Shown: positions 18,241 to 25,611, counted from the stretch's first letter. The stretch: DNA of 64,000 bases from Cesiribacteraceae bacterium YIM B00369 (GCA_017948555.1 JAFMYY010000002.1:62001-126000); one strand, 5' to 3'. The notes: a model not told the origin generated them from the letters alone. A program made the numbers and translations.

Positions 18241-18867
18241 TTACCAGTCAGGCCTGCCATTGTTGTTTGAGCGCTTACTTTGTTTGCGCTTTTTCTGTTG
18301 AAGGTATTGAACCTCATTACTTTTCATGGCTTCCAGTATCATTCTGGCTTTTTCAGGGCTTATGTCCATTTCCTCCAGCCTTCTCTGAGTGTCCATATCT
18401 TCGGGATTTTGCCGGTTCTCCTGCTGATCTTCTTCCTCTCCTTCCTGCTGCTCTTTACCGTCCTGTTTTTCGCCCTCTTTATTATCCTTTTCCTCTTTAT
18501 TTTCTCCTTCTTTATTCTCTTCCGGATTCTCCTTTTCTTCTTTATTTTCTTCTGATGATTCGTTCTGCTTATTTTGGTCCTTTTCTTCCTGTTCCTGATT
18601 TTCCTTATTTTTCTGATCCTGCTGTTGCTGTTGCTGATCCTGCTGCTTTTTCTGCTCTTCAAGCTTTTGCTTTAAAGCCTGTAACTTCCGGTCGCCGGGA
18701 TTCTGTTGCAGTGCTGTATTTACCCTTTGCAGGGCCTGCTCATTTTTTCCATCAATAAATAAATTGGCGGCCTGGTTAAACGCAAGCTGCCCCGGCGACT
18801 GAGCTTTTGCCGGAGCACTTAAGGCCAGTAAGATTAAAACAAAGCTAAAAATCAGGTACCTCAACAT
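18241..18867 (-). CDS. Bat-operon TPR protein with charged low-complexity region
   Basis: The 208-residue protein has a signal peptide (cleavage near AKAQ, residue 23), one or two TPR motifs at about 25-65, and a Gln/Glu/Lys/Asn-rich stretch from about 66 to 155. The C-terminal helix EDMDTQRRLEEMDISPEKARMILEAMKSNEVQYLQQ and the basic end GRPDW recur at the ends of TPR proteins in Bacteroidota aerotolerance (Bat) operons. It probably works in the periplasm with the VWA and TPR proteins encoded upstream. The low-complexity segment also reads as long open frames on the other strand, which are artefacts. The exact role is unknown. Confidence 0.7.
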   Translation of the reverse strand: MLRYLIFSFVLILLALSAPAKAQSPGQLAFNQAANLFIDGKNEQALQRVNTALQQNPGDRKLQALKQKLEEQKKQQDQQQQQQDQKNKENQEQEEKDQNKQNESSEENKEEKENPEENKEGENKEEKDNKEGEKQDGKEQQEGEEEDQQENRQNPEDMDTQRRLEEMDISPEKARMILEAMKSNEVQYLQQKKRKQSKRSNNNGRPDW

Positions 18868-18873
18868 TTATAT

Positions 18874-18899
18874 AAGAATTAAGAATTAAGAATTAAGAA
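18874..18899. repeat. Short tandem repeat of AAGAATT
   Basis: About 3.7 head-to-tail copies of a 7-mer (AAGAATT) lie between the two TPR genes of the Bat-type operon. The same 7-mer word recurs in the gap at about 16855-16868. Copy number could vary by slippage and change intercistronic spacing. Confidence 0.7.
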
Positions 18900-18911
18900 A
18901 ACCAATATCAC

Positions 18912-19577
18912 CTACTGGCCTTCAATTTCAAGAATGGTGCCAATTCTGTTAATGAAATTGCCATAAGCTTTAACCGTAGGATCCTGCTGCAGACCTTGCT
19001 GCATTAATTCGAATGCCTCACGATATTGGAAGCGGTTTACCAGCTGTTCTGCTTTTTTCTTTAACTCTTTTGCCCACTCCGATGGTTCAGGCTGGTCCTG
19101 GTTATTTTCCTGTTCCTGCTCCTGCTCTTGTTGCTGTTTTAATTTTTTCTTTGCCAGTTCATAATTATAGCGGGCACCATCATTTGCAGGATGTGCTTTA
19201 AGGGCTTGTTTAAAATAGGAGGCAGCATCCTTAAGGTTTTGCTGTTGGCTGGCCATTACACCAAGCTGCTGATAAGCCAGCGATTTGATAACCTTGTCTG
19301 TTCCATTGGCTGCCAGTCCTCTGTAGACAGCATCTGCTTCCTGTCCTTTGCCGGTTTTGGCAAGGCTGTTACCATAATTCAGGCGTACGGCTTCTGAATT
19401 AACCTCAAATGAATCGATAAGGGTTTTATACATTTCAGCGGCCTCTCCGTATTTACCAGCTTTATAGGCTTCGCCTGCATCTTCCTTTATTTCATTAGTT
19501 TGAGCAATCCTGTTAAATTTTCCAGGGCCTGTCTGGAAAATAAGGAGCAGCATTGTAATGAGATAATATCCTTTCAT
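18912..19577 (-). CDS. BatC-like TPR protein
   Basis: The 221-residue protein has a signal peptide or anchor (about 1-20) and TPR units spanning about 30-145 (AGEAYKAGKYGEAAEMYKTLIDSF, LNYGNSLAKTGKGQEADAVYRGL, YQQLGVMASQQQNLKDAASYFKQALKAHPAND). A Gln/Glu stretch follows, then a helical C-terminus (ELKKKAEQLVNRFQYREAFELMQQGLQQDPTVK). The start overlaps the 3' end of the VWA gene by 4 bp. In Bacteroides fragilis the Bat proteins support tolerance to oxygen; the periplasmic TPR component is thought to scaffold the VWA proteins. Confidence 0.75.
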   Translation of the reverse strand: MKGYYLITMLLLIFQTGPGKFNRIAQTNEIKEDAGEAYKAGKYGEAAEMYKTLIDSFEVNSEAVRLNYGNSLAKTGKGQEADAVYRGLAANGTDKVIKSLAYQQLGVMASQQQNLKDAASYFKQALKAHPANDGARYNYELAKKKLKQQQEQEQEQENNQDQPEPSEWAKELKKKAEQLVNRFQYREAFELMQQGLQQDPTVKAYGNFINRIGTILEIEGQ

Positions 19578-20542
19578 AGTTTAATAACCTTTAAGCTTAA
19601 CAGCACATCCAGAGCCAGCAGTGCAAGGGCTGCTGCCAGAAAGTAGTAGAATTTATTTGCCGATGCATTGATCATGCGGGCATCCCGTACCTGGCCTTCA
19701 ATGCTGCCGATGACATTGATTAAACGGTCAACTTCATTCCGGCGTTTATTTATTTCAAAATATTGACCATTTGTAAGGTTTGCAAGGTTTTTAAGTGCCT
19801 CAGAGTTCAGGCGCGTAATTACCTCCCTTCCCTGGCGGTCCCGCTTATACCTGCCCCTTTCCATGAGGCGGCTGCCTTCTTCGGTTCCCACTCCCAGAGA
19901 AAAAAGCCGAATGCCCGCCGATTTGATGCTTTCGGCTATCCTGGCTGTTTCTTCGCCGAAATCTTCGCCATCGCTGATGAAAACAATAATTTTAGAAGTT
20001 TGCTGATTGATCTGGTCCGGATCATTTTCCAGTTTATCCAGAGCCATTTGAAGAGGCGGTCCGAAGTCGGTGCCGGTATTCGGAACAAGGTCGGTATTCA
20101 GGGTTTCAATAAAAAGATTGAGAGCGCTCTGGTCGTAGGTGAGGGGGCACTGAATAAATGCTTCTCCGGAAAATATTACCAGGCCTATTCTGTCGGAGGA
20201 AAAAGCACCGGCCAGTTTTTTCAGTTCAAACTTTATTTTTTCCAGCCTTGAGGGCTGCACATCGGTGGCGTTCATTGACTGGGAGAGGTCCAGACAGATA
20301 AAAATATCCTTTCCCACTGTTTTTATTTCGCGTCCCGTGGTGCCGAAGGAAGGGGCCATTAAGGCCATAAGCAGGAGTGAAAATGCAGCAGTGCGCAGGA
20401 TAAACTTAAAAACCACAGCGCTGAAATTTGCACCTGCCAGGCGCGAAGCCCGCATTATACGAAATATGTACAGGAAGTAGGCAAGTAAAAAAAGCAGCAG
20501 AAAAGCCAGTTCGGTATTTGTAAAGTCTTTTAACCAGATCAT
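19574..20542 (-). CDS. BatA/BatB-like von Willebrand factor A membrane protein
   Basis: I take the start at MIWLKDFTNTELAFLLLFLLAYFLYIFR, which begins directly with the first transmembrane helix and gives 322 residues; the frame is open 25 codons further upstream without domain support. There are two N-terminal helices (about 12-30 and 50-70) and a VWA domain (about 85-275) with a complete MIDAS: DLSQS, the Thr in NTGTDFG, and the Asp in FISDGEDFG. One C-terminal helix follows (about 300-318). In Bat operons, BatA and BatB are such proteins. moxR, the DUF58 gene, a second VWA gene and batD are not adjacent; the next gene upstream is tRNA-Ser on the other strand. Confidence 0.85.
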   Translation of the reverse strand: MIWLKDFTNTELAFLLLFLLAYFLYIFRIMRASRLAGANFSAVVFKFILRTAAFSLLLMALMAPSFGTTGREIKTVGKDIFICLDLSQSMNATDVQPSRLEKIKFELKKLAGAFSSDRIGLVIFSGEAFIQCPLTYDQSALNLFIETLNTDLVPNTGTDFGPPLQMALDKLENDPDQINQQTSKIIVFISDGEDFGEETARIAESIKSAGIRLFSLGVGTEEGSRLMERGRYKRDRQGREVITRLNSEALKNLANLTNGQYFEINKRRNEVDRLINVIGSIEGQVRDARMINASANKFYYFLAAALALLALDVLLSLKVIKL

Positions 20543-20695
20543 TATGAGTAAACAAATTTTTGCAGCCTGAAAAAGCAAAACTACACGAAATATATCATAT
20601 TCTATCCGCAGAAGCAATGGGAGTACTGCAAGCTGCTGATAATCAACGATGGTAAAAAATAATATTGTAAAATACGTATAAAAATGGGACAGGGG

Positions 20696-20728
20696 TTTGG
20701 TATAATAAAATTAGTTGCTTTATATTTG
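20696..20728 (+). promoter_or_regulatory. Bacteroidota-type promoter of tRNA-Ser
   Basis: TTTG at 20696-20699 and TATATTTG at 20721-20728 match the -33 (TTTG) and -7 (TAnnTTTG) boxes of the Bacteroidota housekeeping sigma factor, with 21 nt between them. The tRNA begins 29 nt after the -7 box. Confidence 0.75.
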
Positions 20729-20757
20729 CATCACTTTCCCAGACGGGGGGAGGATAC

Positions 20758-20846
20758 AGAGAGTTGGGTGAGTGGCTTAAACCAGCAGTTTGCTAAACTG
20801 TCGTACGTGTCATAGCGTACCGGGGGTTCGAATCCCCCACTCTCTA
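20758..20846 (+). tRNA. tRNA-Ser(GCT)
   Basis: A 7-bp acceptor stem (AGAGAGT with ACTCTCT), an anticodon loop TTGCTAA giving anticodon GCT, a long variable arm typical of class II tRNAs, and a T-arm GGGGG-TTCGAAT-CCCCC are all readable. CCA is not encoded. A consensus promoter lies upstream and an intrinsic terminator downstream. It decodes AGC and AGU. Confidence 0.95.
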
Positions 20847-20870
20847 CAAAGGAGCTTCACAGCGCTTCAA

Positions 20871-20906
20871 AACCCTTCAGAAATCATTTTTGAAGGGTTT
20901 TTTTTC
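20871..20906 (+). terminator. Intrinsic terminator after tRNA-Ser
   Basis: A 9-bp perfect stem (AACCCTTCA at 20871-20879 with TGAAGGGTT at 20891-20899) is followed by an uninterrupted T-run of about 7. Confidence 0.85.
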
Positions 20907-21014
20907 TTCCGGACCCTCCCGGAGATTTCATTTCAATTCACTATATTCTTCAACGGCGTTTCAGGGATCAAGCGGAAAGTTGGATCAGGCAATATTTTCG
21001 GGGAGGAGATTGTG

Positions 21015-21240
21015 CTAAGCATGGATTTCAGCAAGTCTACAGATGAAAAAGCTTACCATTCCCGCTCTCCTGAACAGCCTTCTAAATGCTTTTATTTTTG
21101 CATTAAAAGATTCAGCTGAAGCATTGGTACTTCTTCTTTCAAAATAGTTGAGAATAGTTGTATAGTGCTGCCAATGGCCCCGGAGATGGTATTGAAGGAA
21201 TTAAAACCAGCTTTTCCTACTTTATCAGTAATATTAAAAC
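21015..21240 (-). pseudogene. ISL3-family transposase, decayed C-terminal fragment
   Basis: On the minus strand the last 54 or so codons read HWQHYTTILNYFERRSTNAS, then AESFNAKIKAFRRLFRRAG and a closing FFICRLAEIHA, ending in TAG at 21015-21017. STNASAESFNAKIKAFR is the characteristic C-terminal block, with the catalytic Glu, of ISL3 (IS204/IS1001/IS1096/IS1165) transposases. Upstream, DKVGKAGFNSFNTI is in another frame, so there is at least one frameshift near 21185, and the remaining N-terminus is gone or unrecognisable. It is a non-functional relic just after tRNA-Ser and marks earlier mobile-element activity there. Confidence 0.75.
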
Positions 21241-21529
21241 GTTTGTCTCCGGATTGAGAAATAAGCGTTCATCCTCATTGGTTGAGTAGAAAAATTTGAT
21301 TCTTCAGGATCTTTATAGTTTTTAATGCGGGTTTGAAGGATTCATATATGATCCTGCCATGTTACTATAAGCACTTTTCCTCCTGTTAATATCAACAGCA
21401 GGCTTTTCCGGTAATTAAATGTAAGATTATTAGGTGAAGTTATGAGCATTGCGGATATTCATATAGCTGAACACCGGATTTGTCAAAAAAACTTTTTACC
21501 GGATCAAGTCGGATTTTAGTTGCCATCCA

Positions 21530-22330
21530 ATGAATCGAATGCAGAAAATTAATTACAACCTGCGTCAATCGCTGCGGCCATATGTTAATTGCATAATGGC
21601 GGCTGAATCAGCTGACCCAAATGGGGCTATGAAACTACCGATATATCCAGATGGATACCCTGGTTTAATGTTTCAGCGTTCAATACATGGTTTTTACCTT
21701 TTGCCAAAGAAAAAGAAGTTATCTGAACTCTTCCTGTATGGACAAACGGTTCAGCGAATTACCATGACTGTTGAAGGATGTTACAGGTTTATTATTTTTC
21801 AACTTTACCCTTTCGCCTCCAGATTCCTGCTCAATGTAGAGCCGAAAGCATTGAAGGATGATTGTTTCGACCTGCTTCAATTGCAAAGTTTTGAAATTTC
21901 AGAATGCTTTGTCAGGTTAAAAGAGGCTGATAAACCTGGTGAGCAAATTGAACTAATGTCAGATATTGTTGAAGCACTTGTTGCTGTACATCATGTTCGT
22001 GAAGAAGATAGAATTCAAAAAGCAGTGGGTTACATTATTCAATCCAGCGGGCAGATAAAAATAAGTGAGGTGCGGGAAAGAGTATCTCTGACTGAAAGAA
22101 CTCTGGAACGTAATTTTCTTAATCAGGTTGGATTAACCCCTAAGCAATTTGCCGGAATCATTCAATTTCAGTCTTCTTTGGGGAAAATGGATAACACGGG
22201 GGCCAAAAAACTCACAGACATCGCTTTTGAGAGTGGTTTTGCAGATCAATCACATTTTGTTAGGGTATTCAGAATGTATACCGGATTAGCCCCTTCGCAG
22301 TACCTCAGGCAAAGTTCAGCATATAATTAA
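21530..22330 (+). CDS. AraC-family transcriptional regulator
   Basis: The 266-residue protein has an N-terminal effector-type domain (about 1-130; of the DUF6597 type judging by SLRPYVNCIMAAESAD and YPDGYPGLMFQ) and a C-terminal double helix-turn-helix (about 165-262). The domain carries ISEVRERVSLTERTLERNFLNQVGLTPKQFAGIIQFQSSL and LTDIAFESGFADQSHFVRVFRMYTGLAPSQYL. AraC proteins bind promoter DNA, usually activating neighbours. It lies 73 bp upstream of a same-strand NAD(P)-binding oxidoreductase gene, its likely target or operon partner. The pair sits alone between tRNA-Ser and a copy of the tRNA-Ser 3' end. Confidence 0.88.
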   Translation: MNRMQKINYNLRQSLRPYVNCIMAAESADPNGAMKLPIYPDGYPGLMFQRSIHGFYLLPKKKKLSELFLYGQTVQRITMTVEGCYRFIIFQLYPFASRFLLNVEPKALKDDCFDLLQLQSFEISECFVRLKEADKPGEQIELMSDIVEALVAVHHVREEDRIQKAVGYIIQSSGQIKISEVRERVSLTERTLERNFLNQVGLTPKQFAGIIQFQSSLGKMDNTGAKKLTDIAFESGFADQSHFVRVFRMYTGLAPSQYLRQSSAYN

Positions 22331-22403
22331 TAATTGTCGGGTTTGTTCAATTTTAAAATTATCCGGCCAGCTATTTTCGTGATATCAATTAAACAGAAAT
22401 ATC

Positions 22404-23036
22404 ATGAAGATTATTGTATTTGGCGCTTCAGGAACGGTAGGTAAACATCTTGTTAAGCAAGCACTTGAAAAAGGTTATCATGTATCAGCCTTTTGTCGGG
22501 ACATTTTAAAACTGGCACACCTAAAGCATCCCAACCTTCGGTTGATTCAGGGAGATGTCCTCAATTTCGGAGATGTAAAAGTGGCGGTTAATGGACATCA
22601 GGCGGTATATATAGTGCTTGGTTCCGGTAATAACAGAAAGAGTAAAGTACGGTCTTCCGGCACAAAAAATATCATTGCAGCTATGCAGGAAGAGGGTGTA
22701 AAGCGCCTCATTTGCCAATCTACTTTAGGGGCTGGTGACAGTGAGGGCAACTTAAACTTTTTCTGGAAGAAAATTATGTTTGGCTGGTATCTGAGGCAGG
22801 TATTTCTGGACCATGAACTTCAGGAAATATTTGTACGGGAAAGTAGTCTTGACTGGACCATTGTGCGGCCCGGAGCATTTACTAATGGTGACAGAACGGG
22901 AAAATACCGCCATGGATTCCCACCGGATGACAAAACGACGAAGCTGAAAATATCGCGAAAAGATGTTGCTGACTTTTTAGTGAACGAACTTGAGAGAGAA
23001 CAATATTTATTTGAAGCCCCTGGTCTTTCTTACTGA
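22404..23036 (+). CDS. NAD(P)-binding (NmrA/SDR-type) oxidoreductase-like protein
   Basis: The 210-residue protein has the Rossmann motif at its N-terminus (IIVFGASGTVGKHLVKQAL), then LRLIQGDVLNFGDVKVAVNGHQAVYIVLGS, a KNIIAAMQEEGVKRLICQST strand-helix and LDWTIVRPGAF. This is the atypical SDR5/NmrA-like group (BLVRB or YwnB type), which lacks a standard YxxxK active site and can be either a reductase or a redox sensor. No substrate can be inferred. It follows the AraC-type regulator on the same strand. Confidence 0.85.
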   Translation: MKIIVFGASGTVGKHLVKQALEKGYHVSAFCRDILKLAHLKHPNLRLIQGDVLNFGDVKVAVNGHQAVYIVLGSGNNRKSKVRSSGTKNIIAAMQEEGVKRLICQSTLGAGDSEGNLNFFWKKIMFGWYLRQVFLDHELQEIFVRESSLDWTIVRPGAFTNGDRTGKYRHGFPPDDKTTKLKISRKDVADFLVNELEREQYLFEAPGLSY

Positions 23037-23822
23037 TTATCCTGAGCCTGGAAATTTGTTAGGTTTAAGGTCGGGTTTACTAAAATAAAGAGAGAAAAAA
23101 CATGGGGCTTAAGGAGGATGGAAATATTGTCAAATAGTTTTGCCCAATCTTTAGCCTCGTGTTTCTGCATAATTTACTGAAGCATTAAAATTATTTTTGT
23201 TTGGCCTCTTTGACAGTGAAAGAAGGCAGCTTAAAAGAATGAGGTAATGTCTGGTGCTCTTCAAATTGGCAGAACCCTGCCCTGATGACTTAAAAAATAA
23301 AAGCAACAAACGCTATATACCTTTTACTTTCTGAAAACCAATTTGGTCAGACTGGTTTTTAATCAATCCCCGTTCCATGCCATGAGATAGGCCATTGTTA
23401 AATAAAAAAGAAAAACCATGAGGAATGGGAGCTAAGGTGAAAAGGAGGAGCGAACCTCCGGTAACCCCTGATCACTTGTTGAAGTAATCGATGAAATTGC
23501 GGAAGATAAAACTTTGCTACTACTAAGTAGTATTTGTTTGAGTGCAAAAACCTATGACCAAAAATTAATTGCTGCACTTAGTGAAATTCGGGAATGGTTA
23601 AATGTTTGAATTACAGTTGTTTTATGGATTAAAGGCTTGTTGTCAAAGGCTAAATGAAAAGTTTTTTTGTGAAAAACATAAAAACACTCTTGCACATATC
23701 TCAAAACCTTGTACCTTTGTTGCACCAAAAGGGAGGTTCAAATCCAAAAGGGATTGGGAACTAAATGATTTGTTTCGAGTAGTTAATTTACTGACAAGCA
23801 GTAATAAATTATGATGCTTGGA

Positions 23823-23834
23823 TCCCCACTCTCT
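23823..23834 (+). other. Duplicated 3' end of tRNA-Ser (possible attachment-site remnant)
   Basis: TCCCCACTCTCT matches the last T-stem and acceptor bases of tRNA-Ser(GCT) exactly and in the same orientation. The bases before it (TTGGA against TTCGAA) are also similar. Duplication of a tRNA 3' end downstream of the intact gene is the usual footprint of a tRNA-targeting integrative element. The match is short, so chance cannot be excluded. Confidence 0.45.
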
Positions 23835-23911
23835 GACAATCTGTTTTACTGAAGCCGGAAAAAAAGATTAAAATATTTTCCCTGAGATGATGCAAATAAG
23901 AAAAATTTTTC

Positions 23912-23919
23912 TACCTTTG
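23912..23919 (+). promoter_or_regulatory. -7 box of tRNA-Pro promoter
   Basis: TACCTTTG matches TAnnTTTG exactly and lies 35 nt before the tRNA. No clear TTTG -33 box is found at the expected distance. Confidence 0.5.
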
Positions 23920-23954
23920 CAATCCCATCTCGAAAGAGAAACGAAAAACACCTT

Positions 23955-24028
23955 CGGGGTGTAGCGTAGCCCGGTATCGCGCCTCGTTTGGGACGAGGAG
24001 GTCGTAGGTTCGAATCCTGCCACCCCGA
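23955..24028 (+). tRNA. tRNA-Pro(TGG)
   Basis: The acceptor stem CGGGGTG/CACCCCG, anticodon stem CCTCG/CGAGG with loop TTTGGGA (anticodon TGG), and T-arm GTAGG-TTCGAAT-CCTGC are complete; the D-arm pairs with one weak position. The discriminator base is A and CCA is not encoded. The 3' 21 nt (24007-24027) recur in four repeats further downstream, which makes this gene the probable founder of those sites. Confidence 0.95.
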
Positions 24029-24052
24029 CAAAAACGGCAGCAACTGTCGCCG

Positions 24053-24089
24053 AACCCTTTAAATCGTATGATTTAAAGGGTTTTTTGTT
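24053..24089 (+). terminator. Intrinsic terminator after tRNA-Pro
   Basis: A perfect 13-bp stem (AACCCTTTAAATC at 24053-24065 with its complement at 24070-24082), a 4-nt loop and a T-rich tail follow the tRNA. Confidence 0.85.
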
Positions 24090-24327
24090 TTTATACCCTC
24101 CAAATCATTCATACAATTTCAACAAAAATGTGCCCTGTTCATGGTCCCTTTTTTATTTATTAAAATGGGGGCACGAAAACACGCATAAAGAACTGTAATA
24201 CAGTGGTTTGTGTGTTAAAAAATGGTCATATGAATTGGGTGAGTTTAGTGTCTTTTGAGCCTCATTTTGTGCCCCCTAAAAAAGGGCTCGAATTAAATCG
24301 ATTCAGATTCAACTAAATAAAAATTGT

Positions 24328-24363
24328 ATGAAAACCAAAAACACCTTCGGAATTAGCTTCTTT
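24328..24363 (+). pseudogene. Possible N-terminus of a Bacteroidota tyrosine recombinase, cut by IS982
   Basis: The ATG at 24328 opens MKTKNTFGISFF, which resembles the start of many Bacteroidota phage-type integrases (arm-binding domain, MKT-x-TFG-x-x-F/FF). The frame then enters the terminal inverted repeat of the IS982 element. The position, 300 bp downstream of tRNA-Pro and on the same strand, is where an integrase gene of a tRNA-inserted island is expected. The sequence beyond the IS does not continue an integrase, so only this stub survives. Twelve residues are little evidence; I rate this as plausible. Confidence 0.4.
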
Positions 24364-25415
24364 AACCTGAACTCGGGAATTAAGCAGCTAATCTGGCAGG
24401 ATTAAATTTGGTTTGCTCATGGTCAAGGAATGAGTAAGCGGCTAATCCGGAGAAGATTTGTACCAGTGCATTAAGAGGATTTCTATGTCTGGAGTGATCG
24501 ATATCACAGACGCTCATCAGGATATCATTTACTGCTTCAATAGAGCCTCTTTTTAGCAAGTTTATCTTATCCTGTAGAGAAATGAGCCTGTTTTTCATAT
24601 TCTTTCCGGCCTTTGTGATCAGGTGGATTCCTTTCTCCAGTAGTTCTTCCAGCATAGCTGTTAAATAGCCTTTGTCTCCATAGCATTTTCCTGTAAGGCC
24701 TTTGAAAAGATACTCCAGGACCTGCCGGTTGTTGTCAGCCACATTAGCAGGAGTAAGCAGAAAACCCATCAGCTCTCCATACTGATTGGTTAGCAGATGA
24801 AGCTTAAGTCCATAGAACCATCCTGTGGAAGCTCTTCCCCTGGTGGCTATTTCTTCAAAAACTCTGTTGCTGTGTATCCTTCTGTTGTCGCAGACAGGCA
24901 GTTTCTTTGAATCTATGTAGTAATGCCTTGTTTTAGAAGAGAAGCTACAGCGGTAATGAGCCAGCAGAAAGATGTGAAAACAAGCCTGCCTGGCAAGAAA
25001 GAGAAACTGTGTGTAAGAAACTGCTTTAGGGAAAAAACTTCTTAATTCTTTTAATACCAGTCTTTCATAAAAATACTGAAAACACTTAAAGCCGGAGAGA
25101 TGGTAGAGTACCAGAATTGTTAGTACTTCACTCTCTGATAAGGATGGTTTTCTTCCGGCTGCTGATTTCTTCTTTTTAAGTCCTTCAGGAAGAGGGTGTG
25201 TTTGATAAAAACCCTCTACATCCTTACAAAAATCATCGATAAAGCAAAACACTTCTATTATCTTAGTAGTATCTATAATAAACCTAGGGCTAAAGGTTTA
25301 GATGAAACATGTTGCAATATTTCAATCTTACCTTTGGCCCTTTTTTGTTTTTAATTACTTGCTGATTATCAATTATTTAAATCAAATCCTATAAATCAAT
25401 TCCCGAGTTCAGGTT
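24364..25415. mobile_element. IS982-family insertion sequence
   Basis: Perfect 18-bp terminal inverted repeats (AACCTGAACTCGGGAATT at 24364-24381 and its complement at 25398-25415) bound a 1,052-bp element with one transposase gene on the minus strand. The flanks TTCTTTAA (left) and TTCGTTTAA (right) look like an imperfect target duplication if the terminal AA/TT is counted as target. The element appears intact and may still be mobile. Confidence 0.9.
24380..25252 (-). CDS. IS982-family transposase
   Basis: The 290-residue DDE transposase shows SESEVLTILVLYHLSGFKCFQYFYERLV near the N-terminus, the first Asp in HYYIDSKKLPVCDNRR, WFYGLKLHLLTNQYGELMGFLLTPANVAD, the second Asp in YGDKGY, and the Glu in LLKRGSIEAVNDILMS. 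This is the standard IS982 arrangement and length. The stop lies just inside the right-hand inverted repeat. No frameshift or stop is seen, so it should be functional. Confidence 0.93.
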   Translation of the reverse strand: MFCFIDDFCKDVEGFYQTHPLPEGLKKKKSAAGRKPSLSESEVLTILVLYHLSGFKCFQYFYERLVLKELRSFFPKAVSYTQFLFLARQACFHIFLLAHYRCSFSSKTRHYYIDSKKLPVCDNRRIHSNRVFEEIATRGRASTGWFYGLKLHLLTNQYGELMGFLLTPANVADNNRQVLEYLFKGLTGKCYGDKGYLTAMLEELLEKGIHLITKAGKNMKNRLISLQDKINLLKRGSIEAVNDILMSVCDIDHSRHRNPLNALVQIFSGLAAYSFLDHEQTKFNPARLAA

Positions 25416-25458
25416 CGTTTAAGTTTGTAACATAATATCCATTTGTAGAAGCAGGATT

Positions 25459-25491
25459 ACCCACTGCTTCAAAAAAAGGTGGGTTCTTGAG
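25459..25491 (+). repeat. Short dispersed repeat, copy R3 (partial)
   Basis: The hairpin-forming segment CCCACTGCTTC...GGTGGG followed by TTCTTGAG matches the second half of the repeat at 27570-27628 with a few substitutions. It lies directly downstream of the IS982 element. Confidence 0.5.
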
Positions 25492-25530
25492 ATTTTAAAA
25501 AAGAGAAAAACGGGTTTGAAAAATATAGCC

Positions 25531-25611
25531 ATCCTCGAAAAGATGGTGTTATTTGGATTGGCCTTTCATCCGGATTATTCCAGCAATGGACGGTTTTTCG
25601 AGTATGATAAT
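25531..25611 (+). pseudogene. Fragment of a PQQ-dependent sugar (glucose/sorbosone) dehydrogenase-like gene
   Basis: In frame with no nearby gene, the stretch reads VLFGLAFHPDYSSNGRFF, which matches the conserved GLLG(I/L)AFHPDFxxNGxFY block of the glucose/sorbosone dehydrogenase beta-propeller family. Nothing else of the roughly 400-residue family is recognisable on either side, so this is a small relic. The motif is distinctive, but only about 18 residues match. Confidence 0.45.

Larger units (their letters stand above)
20847..21529. other. 683-bp region without intact gene
   Basis: It contains the tRNA-Ser terminator (20871-20906) and, on the minus strand, the decayed 3' end of an ISL3-type transposase gene (21015 to about 21240). 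I see nothing recognisable in the rest up to the AraC-type gene. Confidence 0.6.
23037..23954. other. 918-bp gene-poor region between the two tRNA-linked blocks
   Basis: No gene is supported. A 45-codon open stretch without a start codon (about 23480-23610, ending EIREWLNV) could be a gene remnant. A promoter-like TACCTTTG box at 23712-23719 is followed by GGGAGGTTCAAATCC, which resembles a tRNA T-arm. At 23823-23834 there is an exact 12-nt copy of the tRNA-Ser 3' end. The promoter of tRNA-Pro closes the region. Confidence 0.5.

Noticed and set aside
18267-18758. Hydrophobic open frames opposite the Gln/Glu-rich TPR gene
   Set aside because: They arise from the low-complexity coding strand read backwards (GAA/CAG runs give Phe/Leu-rich text).
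23125-23170. 46-codon minus-strand frame starting MQKHEAKDWAKLF
   Set aside because: It has a plausible-looking start but then drifts into unstructured sequence, with no known relative; too short to support.
23602-23814. 70-codon plus-strand frame before tRNA-Pro
   Set aside because: No recognisable motif; it runs through the promoter-like TACCTTTG box and the T-arm-like sequence, so it is unlikely to be a gene.
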